A stretch of DNA of 19,784 bases from JAJDNW01 sp039714495 (GTDB lineage Bacteria > Desulfobacterota > Desulfobacteria > Desulfobacterales > B30-G6). Below, piece after piece: positions 1 to 6,360 of the stretch. The stretch is taken from positions 1-19,784 of the forward strand of contig JBDLJD010000082.1 in assembly GCA_039714495.1 (NCBI GenBank), written 5' to 3'. Every line of letters starts with the position of its first letter. Positions within the stretch are counted from its first letter, which is position 1. The position numbers and the translations under genes are program-made. Below the pieces are notes generated by a model. That model did no database searches and was not told the DNA's origin. It was given only the letters and a program-made list of their open reading frames with translations.

Positions 1-1
1 A

Positions 2-358
2 GACCCTTCCTGTGATCTGACAACCTTCATTTGTAATGACGATCTGTCCTTTCATGAAATCGTAGAAATCTTGATAAGGTTTTATCGGGGAATCGATAAT
101 CCACCCACCAAACGGGTTCTCTGGAACCTTTCCGATGCATCCATGGGCTCACTGTCCATGGAAGAGATAAGGCAGATAGCGAACCTGAGCATTGATAATG
201 AAGAAATAATGAGGGATGGGAAAACAGCGATTGTAGCACCTCGGGATATTGATTTTGGATTGGCTCGCGTACTCGCGGCTTGGACCACCGGATCTCATAG
301 TGATCTAATGGTATTCCGTACCTTGAATGAAGCCACTGAATGGTTAGAAATAGAATGA
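2..358 (+). CDS. STAS-like small protein, 5' end outside the window
   Basis: The frame is open from base 2, so the gene begins left of the window and the TTG at 71 is not its true start. Read from base 2, the product matches the second protein of this window (3718-4101) along its whole length: both have LTTF near the N-terminus, a D/S-F-x-E helix start, a PTK-x-x-LW-N/D-L strand, GKTAIVA in the middle and a VFR-x-x-x-x-ATEWL end. This layout is that of the SpoIIAA/STAS-like single-domain cytosolic proteins common in Desulfobacterota, usually about 120-130 residues, so roughly ten residues are missing. It heads a packed group of small genes; the next start overlaps its stop as ATGA. Biochemical role is unknown; a regulatory or ligand-binding role is a guess from fold only. 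Confidence 0.75.
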   Translation, partial: DPSCDLTTFICNDDLSFHEIVEILIRFYRGIDNPPTKRVLWNLSDASMGSLSMEEIRQIANLSIDNEEIMRDGKTAIVAPRDIDFGLARVLAAWTTGSHSDLMVFRTLNEATEWLEIE

Positions 359-555
359 GACCCTGTGATAAAAATATTAAGGCTGTTTTGAAACTCTCGC
401 AAGAAATGATTGACCATGCCCTGAAAGGCGTTAATGAACGAGAAGATGATGAATGTGCCATACTCTATGGCATAATGCTTGATTCCGCTTATAAGATAAG
501 GCAGATAGCCGAGTCCGAAAAAGAGAAACACATCAGAAAAGGATGGTGGAGATAA
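355..555 (+). CDS. Small hypothetical protein
   Basis: A 66-residue protein of unknown function. I chose the ATG at 355 because it overlaps the preceding TGA stop in an ATGA junction, typical of translational coupling; an in-frame ATG at 340 would overlap the upstream gene more deeply. The sequence is charged and looks all-helical, with two predicted helices around a short acidic stretch (NEREDDE near residues 32-38) and a basic tail ending KGWWR. No signal peptide or membrane segment is seen. It lies between the STAS-like gene and the IHF-like gene, 28 bases upstream of the latter, and is probably cotranscribed. I do not recognise the family. Confidence 0.6.
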   Translation: MRPCDKNIKAVLKLSQEMIDHALKGVNEREDDECAILYGIMLDSAYKIRQIAESEKEKHIRKGWWR

Positions 556-583
556 CTCTTGCCATCATAGAAAAGGAAATTCC

Positions 584-865
584 ATGGCACTCACAAAGGC
601 AGACATCGTTGAGGCAGTCCAAAATGATTTCGGTGCCACCAAACACCAAGCGTCCGATCTTGTCGAATCCCTCCTGGAAATTATAAAATCAACCCTCGAA
701 TCCGGTGAGGATGTTCTCGTTTCTGGTTTCGGCAAGTTCTGTGTGAATGAGAAGCGTGAACGCAGGGGGCGTAATCCTGAAACAGGTGAAGACATGATGC
801 TGAGACCAAGGAAGGTGGTCAAGTTCAAGTGCAGTGGGAATCTACGGGAAAGGGTCAATGGTTGA
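584..865 (+). CDS. ihfA: IHF/HU-family DNA-bending protein (IHF alpha-like)
   Basis: A 93-residue member of the bacterial HU/IHF family, which binds the minor groove as a dimer and bends DNA sharply to shape the nucleoid and assist promoters and recombination. The N-terminus MALTKADIVEAV and the helix pair through residue 40 are typical, followed by the G-E-x-V-x-x-SGFGKF turn and the arm motif GRNPETGE, with the proline that intercalates at the kink. The MALTKA start and GRNPxTGED region resemble IHF alpha more than HU, but the subunit type cannot be fixed without a phylogeny; several such paralogues usually exist per genome. A good ribosome site (AAAAGGA, 571-577) precedes the ATG. The stop overlaps the next gene's start region. 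Confidence 0.85.
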   Translation: MALTKADIVEAVQNDFGATKHQASDLVESLLEIIKSTLESGEDVLVSGFGKFCVNEKRERRGRNPETGEDMMLRPRKVVKFKCSGNLRERVNG

Positions 866-1028
866 GAGTAATAAAATAGTCTGTATATTCTGCGGTAAAA
901 AGGCAGATACTGCAAAACGCGATGGGAAGCTGGTAGTTTTCTGCCGGCACTGCAATAGGGTAACTGATGGCAATACCTATCAAAAGATGTTCGATCGGTG
1001 GCTTGGTGAGATACGGAATGAAGAATAA
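858..1028 (+). CDS. Small zinc-ribbon protein
   Basis: A 56-residue protein with two CxxC pairs, CIFC near residues 9-12 and CRHC near residues 30-33, that would bind one zinc ion in a rubredoxin-like ribbon. The middle segment TAKRDGKLVVF fits the beta hairpin between the knuckles. I chose the ATG at 858: it overlaps the stop of the IHF-like gene by eight bases and has a purine-rich site (GGGAAAGGG, 845-853) in front, whereas an in-frame ATG at 834 would lie well inside the upstream gene. The C-terminal helix (YQKMFDRWLGEIRNEE) is amphipathic. Such proteins often bind nucleic acid or act as adaptors; nothing more specific can be said. Cotranscription with ihfA is likely. Confidence 0.65.
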   Translation: MVESNKIVCIFCGKKADTAKRDGKLVVFCRHCNRVTDGNTYQKMFDRWLGEIRNEE

Positions 1029-1347
1029 AGCAATAATCTTGGCAATTATATGTTTCACGTTAATTTACCAGGCACCATTCTCATTTGGCGATACAGTTCA
1101 CTTTGATTCTAAAGGTACCGTCATTGATAAGATACATTATGAAATAATCGTTTCGGAAAGGGAAAAAGTATTAAGGTTGAAACTTAAAAATGGTTATGGT
1201 TCGGAATCTACATGGAGAGATCCAATCAAATTAAGACAAAAAAGAATTTATCAATGGAGAATCTTGAGATCTTTATATGATCCAGACTCGCTACCTGAAA
1301 TAATTGAGAACCTCCCTACTAAGAACATGAAGAGCAGCACTCCATAA
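1018..1347 (+). CDS. Secreted or periplasmic small protein
   Basis: A 109-residue protein with a clear Sec signal peptide: MKNK, then a hydrophobic core through about residue 20, and a probable cleavage site after SFG. The mature part is about 85 residues, with alternating hydrophobic residues suggesting beta strands (HYEIIVSEREKVLRLKLKNG) and a basic middle. The ATG at 1018 was chosen because the signal peptide begins there; an in-frame ATG at 967 would put 17 non-signal residues in front. It overlaps the zinc-ribbon gene by 11 bases, so it closes the first operon. I do not recognise the family, and no enzyme motif is visible. About 260 bases without a gene follow. Confidence 0.55.
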   Translation: MKNKAIILAIICFTLIYQAPFSFGDTVHFDSKGTVIDKIHYEIIVSEREKVLRLKLKNGYGSESTWRDPIKLRQKRIYQWRILRSLYDPDSLPEIIENLPTKNMKSSTP

Positions 1348-1383
1348 ACATGGAAGGATGTTTATCAGGTACGCATATTACCA

Positions 1384-1444
1384 TACCTTAACGAGAAAAA
1401 TCCCGCTCAGCATTGAATCCTGTAGCCAAATTTGATTTATTCCC
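1384..1444 (+). repeat. Dispersed intergenic repeat A, copy 1
   Basis: The stretch around GCTCAGCATTGAATCC (1405-1420) recurs exactly at 3621-3636, and the flanks also match: TAAC-x-(c)GAGAAAA before it, and GTxGCCAxATTTGATTT then a pyrimidine/CCC end after it. About 50 bases align with a few substitutions and one short gap. It lies in noncoding DNA after the first operon. Confidence 0.7.
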
Positions 1445-1504
1445 GACATCGTGCTATCGATATTTAAACCTCGTTACCTGATATTCCTTCGAGGTGGTTT
1501 AAAA

Positions 1505-1569
1505 ACCGTCCTGTGCCATATCTCCAGGCAATACATTTCCAAATTTAAATTTTCATTTTCAACCCTATA
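1505..1569 (+). repeat. Dispersed intergenic repeat B, copy 1
   Basis: ACCGTCCTGTGCCATA (1505-1520) followed by a pyrimidine run and CCAGG, then ATTTTCAACC-x-TATA (1555-1569). The same order of blocks recurs at 4610-4656 with a shorter spacer. It sits upstream of the lipoprotein gene at 1608 and about 60 bases after repeat A. Confidence 0.65.
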
Positions 1570-1607
1570 GGCAATTTTTTAATCCAATAACGACTGAGGG
1601 GGTTAGA

Positions 1608-1895
1608 GTGAAATCAATTTTTTTCTTCAGCATGATATTTTTCTTATTTTCATGCGCACATGCTCCCGATCAAACACAAATTCAAGAAGAGGTATACAGG
1701 TATAATGACGTAGATTCTTTTATGGAATGGCTTGATGCGCAACCTGGTGTGTGGAATGTCAAAGCTAACAAACAAATCTATTTGACATCATCGCCCCCGA
1801 AGGTCGTGGTTATTTATTCAGATCGTGGTGGTAAAAAGAAACTGTTGATTGCTGTAGAACCGGATCAGAATCTAAAGTTGGTGAAGCCGGAATAA
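1608..1895 (+). CDS. Small lipoprotein
   Basis: A 95-residue protein starting with GTG behind a GAGGGGG ribosome site (1596-1602). A short, very hydrophobic signal sequence ends in LFSC at residues 13-16, which serves as a lipobox, so Cys16 would be lipidated after signal peptidase II cleavage. The mature part is about 80 residues, with an aromatic/acidic helix (DVDSFMEWLDAQPGVW) and then strand-like hydrophobic stretches (PPKVVVIYSD, KKLLIAVEP). Location is probably the outer membrane or the periplasmic face of the inner membrane. I do not recognise the family. It is flanked by repeat B upstream and by a TAACTGCCTTGCCAT tail at its stop that resembles the same repeat. Confidence 0.65.
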   Translation: MKSIFFFSMIFFLFSCAHAPDQTQIQEEVYRYNDVDSFMEWLDAQPGVWNVKANKQIYLTSSPPKVVVIYSDRGGKKKLLIAVEPDQNLKLVKPE

Positions 1896-1953
1896 CTGCC
1901 TTGCCATCCCCAGAATGATGCATCGGATCCTGAATAGCTGACAGGAGCATAAA

Positions 1954-2190
1954 GTGATAAAAAAAATCATGCGAAGATGTTTTTTATGTGAGCAGGAATA
2001 CCAAATGGGGCCGGGCAAATACGAAGGTAAGCATGTTCCTAAATATCAATTTACTGTCTGCAAAACCTGTTATGAGGGTAATTGGGATGGTTGGAGTCCA
2101 ACCTATGAAAAACAAATTATCAGCTATTTGAATGAAAATGCTATCCCAATACCGGAGCGAAATTCAAAAGGGTTGTTACCAAGAAATTAA
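1954..2190 (+). CDS. Small CxxC protein, probable zinc binder
   Basis: A 78-residue protein starting with GTG; AGGAG (1943-1947) lies six bases ahead, which supports this start over the in-frame ATG at 1969. It has CFLC at residues 9-12 and CKTC near residues 36-39, a zinc-ribbon-like pair separated by a Gly/Lys-rich loop (GPGKYEGKHVPKYQF). The C-terminal half is aromatic and polar (NWDGWSPTYEKQI) with a helix ending NENAIPIPER. No signal peptide is seen, so it is probably cytosolic. Function unknown. It may be cotranscribed with the lipoprotein gene 58 bases upstream. Confidence 0.6.
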   Translation: MIKKIMRRCFLCEQEYQMGPGKYEGKHVPKYQFTVCKTCYEGNWDGWSPTYEKQIISYLNENAIPIPERNSKGLLPRN

Positions 2191-2432
2191 ATCCTGAAAA
2201 AGGCTCGGGAAATTGCCTTGCTTTGGCCTTGACCAGCCATGCCTGATTATATATACTTCCGCCTGTCTATCCTAAACTATACTTGATCTTTTTTTCATTT
2301 CTATCAGCATATAATTCTATCTGACATCATCCACGACCTGTTTGTAGCACTCCATTCAACGCATGTTCGATTTTGAGCATTGACCTTAAAGGTATTTAAA
2401 AGATGGGGGCTTACCAAAAAGGAGGTGTCGAA

Positions 2433-2726
2433 ATGCCTACATACATGACCCTTATAAAATATACCCAAAAGGGTGTAGAGGACATGAAGGATAGTCCCAA
2501 CCGCCTCGATGCAGCAAAGGAGGTATTCAAATCCATGGGAGGTGAAATAAAGGCCTTTTACCTTGCTATGGGCAGGTTTGATGCCGTTGTGGTGGCCGAA
2601 GGCCCTGATGACGAAACTGCAACAAAGCTCGCCATGACCATAGGAGCCGCTGGTGCAGTTCGGACGGAAACTTTTAGAGTATTTACAGAGGATGAATATC
2701 GTACACTCATTTCCGAGTTACCATAG
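2433..2726 (+). CDS. GYD domain-containing protein
   Basis: A 97-residue protein. The start at 2433 is set by a near-perfect ribosome site (AAAAAGGAGGTG, 2416-2427); an upstream in-frame ATG at 2403 has none. The order MPTYMTLIKYTQKGVEDMKDSP, GGEIKAFYLAMGRFDAVVV, then PDDETATKLAMTIGAAGAVRTETFRVF matches the GYD family, small ferredoxin-fold-like alpha/beta domains named for a Gly-Tyr-Asp motif, here GRFD. Family members have no settled biochemical role. The gene stands alone, with about 240 bases upstream that contain a TATAAT hexamer at 2310-2315 but no well-spaced -35, and 86 bases downstream to the DsrE-like gene. Confidence 0.85.
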   Translation: MPTYMTLIKYTQKGVEDMKDSPNRLDAAKEVFKSMGGEIKAFYLAMGRFDAVVVAEGPDDETATKLAMTIGAAGAVRTETFRVFTEDEYRTLISELP

Positions 2727-2812
2727 AACGACGATAAAAATATCAATCACCATACCCCCATCTTTTATTGACATACTTATGAGTTGATATTCAGGCCAAT
2801 AAAGGAGAAATA

Positions 2813-3256
2813 ATGACTGAAGAAATAGAGAAAGCAGCATTTATATGTGTGAAGGATACCATCGACGGTGCCTATCCTTCCCTTGTTCTTGCTATCAATG
2901 CAGCCAGACAAGGTATGGAGAGTAAAATTTTCTACTCTTTCATGGGTATGAATCTGGTTCTTGAGGGAGGTACTAACAGAGCCAAGTTTTTTCCATCCGG
3001 TGTCATGGGCGCTATTCCAGGGATGACAACCATCGCTACAGGTATGATGAAGAAAAAAATTGAAAAAGCTAACATCCCGAGTTTGGCAGATCTGCAAGAA
3101 ATGGCTAAGATTGAAGGTGTTGAGCTTATCGCTTGCAAAATGACAGTTGACATGATGGAAATTGACGAGGAAAAATTGGTGGAAGGTGCTATTGTCTGGA
3201 CAGCGGAGGCCTTTCTCAAATACGCAAAAGAATGCAAGATTTGTCTCTTCACATAA
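2813..3256 (+). CDS. DsrE/DsrF/DrsH-like family protein
   Basis: A 147-residue protein with strong ribosome site AAAGGAGA (2802-2809). It follows the DsrE-like layout of alpha/beta proteins linked to sulfur transfer: an N-terminal strand (KAAFICVKDT), a helix with YPSLVLAINAARQGMES, a strand leading to a F-x-x-x-GMN-x-x turn, a Met-rich loop (GMTTIATGMMKKK), and ELIACKMTVDMMEI carrying Cys108 where the family's conserved cysteine lies. It ends with an EEKLVEGAIVWTAEAFLKYA helix and two more cysteines (141 and 144). Location is cytosolic. Members carry persulfides or act as partners in sulfur trafficking; which process this one serves is not shown by the context, as its neighbours are small unrelated genes. 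Confidence 0.85.
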   Translation: MTEEIEKAAFICVKDTIDGAYPSLVLAINAARQGMESKIFYSFMGMNLVLEGGTNRAKFFPSGVMGAIPGMTTIATGMMKKKIEKANIPSLADLQEMAKIEGVELIACKMTVDMMEIDEEKLVEGAIVWTAEAFLKYAKECKICLFT

Positions 3257-3258
3257 CC

Positions 3259-3600
3259 CGAAAAACATCGGATACAATGTTCTCCGTTGGGGTGGCGTTT
3301 TCTTTGGGGTGGTTCGGCTGAGTTGTTCTGCTCTACTGAATTGGATTCAGTTGTTTTAGTAGCATTTGTAGCGTTTTCTAACACTCTTTGCCTCAATGCT
3401 TCGCCACTAGCCCGATCTGCCGGAGCTGCATCTTTATTATGTTCCTCTGCCAATCTCCGAGTGACGGTTGCGGTCGGTGCTCCGGTCTGAGCTTCAGCTT
3501 GTTTGGAGATATGCGTCAGTGTTTCAGTACATAAGACACATTTTTTCTTGGCTTCTCCCGGCAGCGATTCACCCTGCACTACCAGGACATACATTGTCAT
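3259..3600 (-). pseudogene. Possible antisense gene or gene remnant
   Basis: On the minus strand an open frame starts at an ATG at 3598-3600. Its first 75 residues look like real protein: MTMYVLVVQGESLPGEA, a CVLC pair, then a helix-turn-helix-like stretch (TGAPTATVTRRLAEEHNKDAA) and ASGEALRQRVLENA. Composition then turns low in complexity (Thr/Asn/Ser/Glu-rich), and the frame runs on to 2932 antisense to the DsrE-like gene, where it is unlikely to be genuine. I therefore mark only the part outside that gene. Its start overlaps repeat A copy 2, which fits an insertion or rearrangement. It could be a broken gene, a short orphan, or chance. No plus-strand gene occupies 3257-3600. Confidence 0.3.
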
Positions 3601-3662
3601 GCTTTAACCCGAGAAAACCAGCTCAGCATTGAATCCCGTGGCCAGATTTGATTTCCTATCCC
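3598..3662 (+). repeat. Dispersed intergenic repeat A, copy 2
   Basis: Matches 1384-1444: TTTAAC-x-CGAGAAAA, then GCTCAGCATTGAATCC exactly (3621-3636), then GTGGCCAGATTTGATTT. It lies 55 bases upstream of the STAS-like gene at 3718, whereas copy 1 lies after the operon headed by the STAS-like paralogue. Confidence 0.7.
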
Positions 3663-3717
3663 TTAGGTGATAAAGAATTTAGAATAGCTGTCCTACCAGA
3701 ATTGTTGGGGTCCCGAT

Positions 3718-4101
3718 ATGCCGATTAAATTCCATGTAGATCAATCTAAAAATTTAACTACATTCCATGTCGACGGGCCGATGTCTTTCGATGAGGTTCA
3801 AAAGGCAATTAAACAGTTTTATGAAGGTAAGAGTTCACAACCAACAAAACATATTCTTTGGGACCTAAGAAGTGCCAAAGTCGATAGGATTCGATCAAAA
3901 GAGGCAGAAGATTTAGCCTTTTTTGCAGCCAGCATTGATAAACGGAAAGATATCGGAAAGACCGCTATCGTAGCATCCAGCGATCTTGTTTACGAGGTCG
4001 CAAAAATATTTGAAGGATATATAGACAATCCCGATATTCAGTTTGACGTGTTTCGAAGTATTGACAAAGCCACAGAATGGCTTGGAAAAGATCCAGAATA
4101 A
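3718..4101 (+). CDS. STAS-like small protein, paralogue of the first gene
   Basis: A complete 127-residue copy of the protein type cut by the left edge. It starts MPIKFHVDQSKNLTTFHVDG and has MSFDEVQKAIKQFYEG, PTKHILWDLRSA, GKTAIVASSDL and the VFRSIDKATEWL end, matching the other copy segment by segment, including conserved positions in the loop before GKTAIVA. The pattern is beta strand, amphipathic helix, strand, helix, helix, strand, as in STAS/SpoIIAA-like domains. It has no signal peptide and is probably cytosolic. Only a weak G-rich ribosome site (GGGGTC, 3708-3713) is visible. The stop runs into TAACCGTCCTACCGTC, related to repeat B. Function unknown; duplication with the first gene is inferred from the alignment and shared flanking repeats. 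Confidence 0.8.
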   Translation: MPIKFHVDQSKNLTTFHVDGPMSFDEVQKAIKQFYEGKSSQPTKHILWDLRSAKVDRIRSKEAEDLAFFAASIDKRKDIGKTAIVASSDLVYEVAKIFEGYIDNPDIQFDVFRSIDKATEWLGKDPE

Positions 4102-4147
4102 CCGTCCTACCGTCTTGTCATAAAAATGCATGTGGAGGAGGTTACGA

Positions 4148-4579
4148 ATGAAACAAATCAATCCTCTGATCACCATTCTGTTGCTGCTTACCTTTCTCTC
4201 CTGTGCTCCATTAGAAATAAAACAAGAAGAGATTGATCCCTGGCTTATTTCAATTTCAGGTAACCAACAGGCCGAGATTAATGTCGAGGGCATTTGGCAT
4301 GATCCTGATAGCCTAACTGCAAAAGGTTTCATTTTCACCGGTTGGGGTAAGGGCCATATTTATCAGGATGGTAACAAGTTAAGCGGCGCCATTGGCAGCT
4401 ACAATGTGCGAGGTATTGTTTCGGTAAAAACTGTATTCCTCGTTTTTTATTCTGGTGGATCAGTTTATTACACGGCCAGGATGGAAATGGTCGAAAAGGG
4501 TGTTCTGGAAGGCCAGTATTTTGATGCTGATGATAGAGAGCAGAAAGCTGGCTATCCTACAAAGCTCCTGATAAAGTAA
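4148..4579 (+). CDS. Lipoprotein of unknown function
   Basis: A 143-residue protein. The start at 4148 follows GGAGGAGG (4133-4140) at a good distance; the ATG at 4130 lies before that site and is unlikely. The signal sequence is MKQINPLITILLLLTFLSC with Cys19 as probable lipidation site; -3 to -1 are F-L-S, an imperfect but acceptable lipobox. The mature part has several short beta-type segments with glycine turns (GWGKGHIYQDGNKLSGAIGSYNVRG, VKTVFLVFYSGGSVYYTARMEM, GVLEGQYFDAD), suggesting a small barrel or lipocalin-like sheet. It probably sits in the cell envelope. No family recognised. It lies 46 bases after the STAS-like gene and may share its transcript. Confidence 0.7.
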   Translation: MKQINPLITILLLLTFLSCAPLEIKQEEIDPWLISISGNQQAEINVEGIWHDPDSLTAKGFIFTGWGKGHIYQDGNKLSGAIGSYNVRGIVSVKTVFLVFYSGGSVYYTARMEMVEKGVLEGQYFDADDREQKAGYPTKLLIK

Positions 4580-4609
4580 TACAAAGAAATGAGAATACGG
4601 AATAAGATT

Positions 4610-4656
4610 ACCGTCCTGTGCCATACCCCCAGGAAAAGTCAATTTTCAACCATATA
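4610..4656 (+). repeat. Dispersed intergenic repeat B, copy 2
   Basis: ACCGTCCTGTGCCATA (4610-4625) is identical to 1505-1520 and is followed by CCCCCAGG and then ATTTTCAACCATATA (4642-4656), matching the block that ends copy 1. It lies 30 bases after the stop of the lipoprotein gene. Confidence 0.65.
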
Positions 4657-4975
4657 ACACCCTCTCCATTAAATTTTTATGCCATCTATGAATGGAGGCT
4701 GTAATGCCAAAGCTAGGCGTTAGCAGGACAATCAATATGGAAACAAAGATTTATTAAGGCACACGATTAATTTAGTAGAAAAACATAGAAAAACCAAATA
4801 GAGGACAGGAAGCTAGATTCACACTACGATCATTAGTCCACACTTTCTATTATCGATGACCATATACCGTATATAGGGGTTGGTGCATTTTTATAGAAAC
4901 CAATGATTCCTGGCATAAATCGCAAACAAGCTACATTTATACAAAATTGTATATTAATAAAAGGAATCACTTAAC
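4657..4975. other. AT-rich intergenic region
   Basis: About 320 bases without a convincing gene. It contains a loose inverted pair CTCCATT (4664-4670) / AATGGAG (4691-4697), the sequence GGCGTTAGC near 4716-4724, and just before the acetyltransferase gene a near-palindrome at 4938-4953 listed separately. I see no RNA gene and no rho-independent terminator. Confidence 0.5.
4938..4953 (+). promoter_or_regulatory. Palindromic site upstream of the GNAT gene
   Basis: TATACAA-AA-TTGTATA: perfect 7-base arms around a 2-base centre, 22 bases before the ATG at 4976. The size and position suit a dimeric repressor operator, but no regulator is known and the AT-rich context makes chance possible. Confidence 0.3.
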
Positions 4976-5437
4976 ATGAATATATCTTATCGAAGCGGCA
5001 GGACCGATGATTGTCCCGTGTTAGCCAAGTTGGTGAATATCGCATCAGAAGGAGTCGTTGAGTTTCTATTTAATGGTCTGATTCCTGAGATGACTCCGGA
5101 ACAAATGGTTGCCCATAATTTAAGTACTGACAGTTCATATTATTCATATAAAAATGCTATTGTAGCCGAATACAACAATGATCCCATTGGAGTATCTCTT
5201 TCATATCCGTCACATTTCCATAAGATTACAGAAGAAATGAAACAATTTTTGCCAAAAGACCGACTGGAACATTTCAAAAACTTTTACTCTTATCGCGTTG
5301 AAGACAGTTTGTTTCTAAATGCTCTATGTGTTGATGGCGTTTTTCGAAGAAAAGGAATTGGGGCTGAATTAATTTCACTGACTCACGTTAAAGGATACAT
5401 TTCAATTACCAAGCAACATGTTGAACATGTGGAATAG
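4976..5437 (+). CDS. GNAT-family acetyltransferase, C-terminally short
   Basis: A 153-residue protein of the GNAT superfamily, which moves an acetyl group from acetyl-CoA to an amine. It starts MNISYRSGRTDDCPVLAKL as many members do (first strand and helix), has the NDPIGVSLSY strand and the LNALCVDGVFRRKGIGAELISL segment, where RRKGIG is the acetyl-CoA pyrophosphate loop (Q/R-x-x-G-x-G/A). Relatives normally continue about 50 residues further with a strand, an N-x-x-A-x-x-x-Y helix and a final strand; here the protein ends with a Val/His/Lys-rich tail only 23 residues after GIG. Substrate is unknown, and the enzyme may be inactive. AAAGGAA (4960-4966) precedes the start. Its 3' end overlaps the convergent mgtC-like gene by 32 bases. 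Confidence 0.7.
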   Translation: MNISYRSGRTDDCPVLAKLVNIASEGVVEFLFNGLIPEMTPEQMVAHNLSTDSSYYSYKNAIVAEYNNDPIGVSLSYPSHFHKITEEMKQFLPKDRLEHFKNFYSYRVEDSLFLNALCVDGVFRRKGIGAELISLTHVKGYISITKQHVEHVE

Positions 5438-6107
5438 CAAAAATCTCCTTCACTATTAGATGTTTATTGTCTATTTGGCGGTTACGAATATACAAGACCA
5501 AAGTTTTTAGCTGAGTTTTTAAGTCTGTCGAAATAGACGTGTTTTGAATAATAATTGGATACTTTTTAAAAATATCACGACAAATGTTCTCAACTTCTTC
5601 TACTGGTTGCGTCTCTGTTATTTCTGAAACTATGGTAATTTGACTGTATTTTACTGACGGTATCCTGTGACCAATGGGATCTAAACCAACGAGTACTAAT
5701 AATCCAAATACTGTGCCCATTATTGCCGGAATATATAAACCTAAACCAACCATAATCCCAATAGCCGCAACAAACCAAATGCATGCAGCTGTTGTTAGGC
5801 CACGAATCAAATCATTCGATTTAAGAATTGCTCCGCCACCTAAAAAACCAATTCCGGTTACGATTCCTGCAGCAATTCTCCACGGATCAATACGAAAAAC
5901 AGACTCCGAACCTTGAATAACAAAACTATTTTGAATTGTTTGAGAACTTGCCATGATGATGGTGGCGCCCAAGCAGACAAGAATGTTTGTTCTTAGACCT
6001 GCCGCTCTCCCATGAAATTCTCTTTCAATCCCAACAAGACCGCTGAGAATTGTTGCTGTTATAAGCTTAACTGCAAGGTCAACGTATTCATAAGGAATGT
6101 CAAACAT
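5406..6107 (-). CDS. MgtC/SapB family membrane protein
   Basis: A 233-residue inner-membrane protein of the MgtC/SapB family, linked in other bacteria to magnesium limitation, acid stress and modulation of the F-type ATP synthase. The hallmark region LSGLVGIEREFHGRAAGLRTNILVCLGAT lies near the N-terminus, followed by DPWRIAAGIVTGIGFLGGGAILK and TTAACIWFVAAIGIMVGLGLY; four to five membrane segments occupy the first 150 residues. The C-terminal third is soluble and ACT-like. The ATG at 6107 is preferred over a TTG at 6137 because AGGA lies eight bases ahead of it. The last codons overlap the convergent acetyltransferase gene. It lies 254 bases downstream of the MATE-like gene on the same strand; whether they share a transcript is unclear. 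Confidence 0.85.
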   Translation of the reverse strand: MFDIPYEYVDLAVKLITATILSGLVGIEREFHGRAAGLRTNILVCLGATIIMASSQTIQNSFVIQGSESVFRIDPWRIAAGIVTGIGFLGGGAILKSNDLIRGLTTAACIWFVAAIGIMVGLGLYIPAIMGTVFGLLVLVGLDPIGHRIPSVKYSQITIVSEITETQPVEEVENICRDIFKKYPIIIQNTSISTDLKTQLKTLVLYIRNRQIDNKHLIVKEIFAIPHVQHVAW

Positions 6108-6163
6108 GGCAAATATCCTATTAATTATTTCTGTCAATATTCTTTAATTAAGTACTGTGCAGT

Positions 6164-6184
6164 CTGTATAAACCGGTTTACAGA
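6164..6184. promoter_or_regulatory. Palindrome upstream of the mgtC-like gene
   Basis: CTGT-AT-AAACCGGTTT-ACAG: the core TAAACCGGTTTA is a perfect 12-base palindrome and the arms extend by CTGT/ACAG after a 2-base bulge. It lies about 57 bases upstream of the mgtC-like start. It could be an operator; no regulator is identified. Confidence 0.3.
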
Positions 6185-6360
6185 TTGCCTAACTACTTTG
6201 CCAACGGCTCCCTATCAAGAAATTGTTAAAAGCACAAGATGTGGCTATTTCCAGACCAATCTAAAAAACGAGATACGATCTGAAGAGTTATCAGAAAACC
6301 TGATGCCAGGGGGCTGGTCAAGAAAATCTTCCTTTCCGTGGCATGGGGCGCTCCTAATTT

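Noticed and set aside
2283..2315. Promoter TTGATC ... TATAAT before the GYD gene
   Set aside because: The -10 is perfect but the spacer is 21 bases, too long for a normal sigma-70 promoter.
4655..4722. Integron attC-like site: TAACACC at one end, GGCGTTA at the other, inner arms CTCCATT/AATGGAG
   Set aside because: The inner arms sit 2 and 18 bases from the ends, unlike the even spacing of attC; no second such site follows the other small genes and no integrase is present.
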